Origin: Micractinium sp. NFX-FRZ
Taxonomy: Eukaryota; Chlorophyta; Trebouxiophyceae; Chlorellales; Chlorellaceae
Assembly (NCBI GenBank): GCA_029339195.1
Contig: JAPTJF010000502.1
Location: forward strand, 1-43,630
Length of the DNA: 43,630 nucleotides
Direction of reading: 5' to 3'
How positions within the stretch are numbered: the first letter of the stretch is position 1; each line of letters begins with the position of its first letter. Made by a program: the position numbers and the translations under genes. The notes under the pieces are model-generated. The model worked only from the letters and a program-made list of their open reading frames with translations, did not search any database and was not told where the DNA came from. Below, piece after piece: positions 42,953 through 43,630 of this stretch.

Positions 42953-43601
42953 GCTCCCCAAAAGCCTCGACCTTTCCGGCATCCGTCATCGTCTTTGTTG
43001 TTGAAGCACCAGCCTCTGCCGCTGCCGCCTGTGCCGCGGCTGCCGCCTCTGCCTCCCGGGCCGCCACCAGCTGGGCCCCAACCTCCTGCGCCAAGCTGGC
43101 GCCCACATGGTAGCGGCCGCCCAGCGGTACCGGGGGAGCGCAGGCGCGCATGAGGAAGCCCGGCTGCACCGCGGCCTGCATGACGCGTGCGATGCGCGAG
43201 GAGAGGGCCGGGTGTGTGCCATCCAGCTGCAACATGATTGCCTCCCTTGCCTGCTGGGGGCAGCCCGCCAGGGCAGCAGGGGTGAGGAAACCATGGCCAA
43301 ATTCAACCAGTGCATGCGCCTCACCGCCGCTGCCACCGCTGCTGCCAGTGGCTGACGGTGCAGCTGCAGCCTGCAGCATCTGGCAGCCGATGCCGGCCAG
43401 ATACAGCCGATTGCCTGCCTGCCTGACGGTGCTGGGGCAGCCGCTGTCCAGCCCTGCCTTGATGAGGCGCAGCTCGGCATCCAACGCTGCCTCCGGGTCG
43501 GGTGTGCCCTCCGGAATCAGCATCAGCGCCAGGACGCGCCTGCACTCTGCGATACCACTAGTGGATCTGACCCAAAAACCCGACATTGTTCCCGACGTTT
43601 C
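42891..43601 (-). CDS. Unidentified protein, 3' exon (partial at right edge)
   Basis: One long minus-strand exon runs from a CCTGCAG acceptor at 43603-43602 to a TAG at 42891, giving 236 residues in phase 0. Codon use is GC3 rich like its neighbours, which supports real coding. Visible segments are SGFWVRSTSGIAECRRVLAL, LDAELRLIKAGLDSG, AGNRLYLAGIGCQMLQ, VEFGHGFLTPAALAG, LQLDGTHPALSSRIARVM and GGRYHVGASLAQEVGAQLV. An alanine-rich, probably helical stretch (REAEAAAAAQAAAAEA) and a short C-terminus follow. I do not recognise the family, and no catalytic motif stands out. The gene continues beyond the window on its 5' side; alternatively the ATG at 43586 could be the start. Confidence 0.6.
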   Translation of the reverse strand, partial: ETSGTMSGFWVRSTSGIAECRRVLALMLIPEGTPDPEAALDAELRLIKAGLDSGCPSTVRQAGNRLYLAGIGCQMLQAAAAPSATGSSGGSGGEAHALVEFGHGFLTPAALAGCPQQAREAIMLQLDGTHPALSSRIARVMQAAVQPGFLMRACAPPVPLGGRYHVGASLAQEVGAQLVAAREAEAAAAAQAAAAEAGASTTKTMTDAGKVEAFGELMTVMSALASLPVVALLRQR

Positions 43602-43630
43602 CTGCAGGCGCAGAATCCATTTCCCCACCT

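Noticed and set aside
1..43630. CRISPR arrays, operons, prokaryotic insertion sequences
   Set aside because: No regularly spaced repeats were seen, genes are spliced and separately oriented, and no transposase was found.
1..43630. tRNA or rRNA genes
   Set aside because: No stretch with a recognisable clover-leaf arms pattern or conserved rRNA core was noticed by eye; a covariance-model scan would be needed to exclude one in introns.

Overview
This window is intron-dense nuclear DNA from a GC-rich green alga, most likely a trebouxiophyte of the Chlorella type. Exons are short (about 40-500 bases). Nearly all acceptors are TGCAG or CGCAG. Several genes carry the green-algal TGTAA polyadenylation signal. 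Alanine-rich and CAG-encoded glutamine runs are common, and the encoded proteins are eukaryotic. There are no operons. All gene models were spliced by hand, and each was accepted only when exon phases agreed throughout.

Layout. 93-2961 (+) PEX19, the farnesylated peroxisomal membrane-protein receptor. 3347-6569 (+) an extended short-chain dehydrogenase of the dihydroflavonol/cinnamoyl-CoA reductase type. 6990-11282 (-) an NT-C2 domain protein with a coiled-coil tail. 11638-19436 (+) MLH1 in 22 exons. 19724-20395 (-) LRAT-domain protein 1. 21492-26901 (-) a UvrD/PcrA/SRS2-like helicase in 19 exons, possibly organellar. 27064-27890 (+) a small GIY-YIG nuclease-fold protein. 28516-29190 (-) and 30250-31509 (-) LRAT-domain proteins 2 and 3. 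32077-34905 (-) a TLC-domain membrane protein. 35418-38642 (+) a TDRD3/RMI1-type OB-fold protein with an RGG tail. 39012-40259 (+) a RINGv (MARCH-type) membrane E3 ligase. 40260-42422 is poorly resolved. It is followed by the last exons of an unidentified plus-strand gene (42423-42952) and the 3' part of an unidentified minus-strand gene (42891 to the right edge).

How the genes relate. Three divergent pairs (NT-C2/MLH1, helicase/GIY-YIG, TLC/TDRD3-like) share short promoter regions. Convergent pairs (SDR/NT-C2, MLH1/LRAT1) share 3' regions. MLH1, the helicase and perhaps the GIY-YIG and TDRD3-like proteins concern nucleic-acid maintenance, but nothing shows that they work as one unit. The three LRAT genes are a local family, each with a related upstream segment; a fourth copy of that segment has no gene attached.

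The most unusual signal is a recurring intron structure. In at least four unrelated genes on both strands, an intron next to an exon holds a degenerate partial copy (an 'echo') of that exon. Head echoes usually include the acceptor and preceding pyrimidines; tail echoes include the exon end and sometimes the donor. Some echoes have stop codons or lost splice sites and others look nearly functional. GC-AG introns are also frequent (seven of about 88 in these models). I know of no described system that this matches. The simplest reading is repeated small tandem duplication at exon edges followed by decay, which could supply decoy splice sites or new exons.
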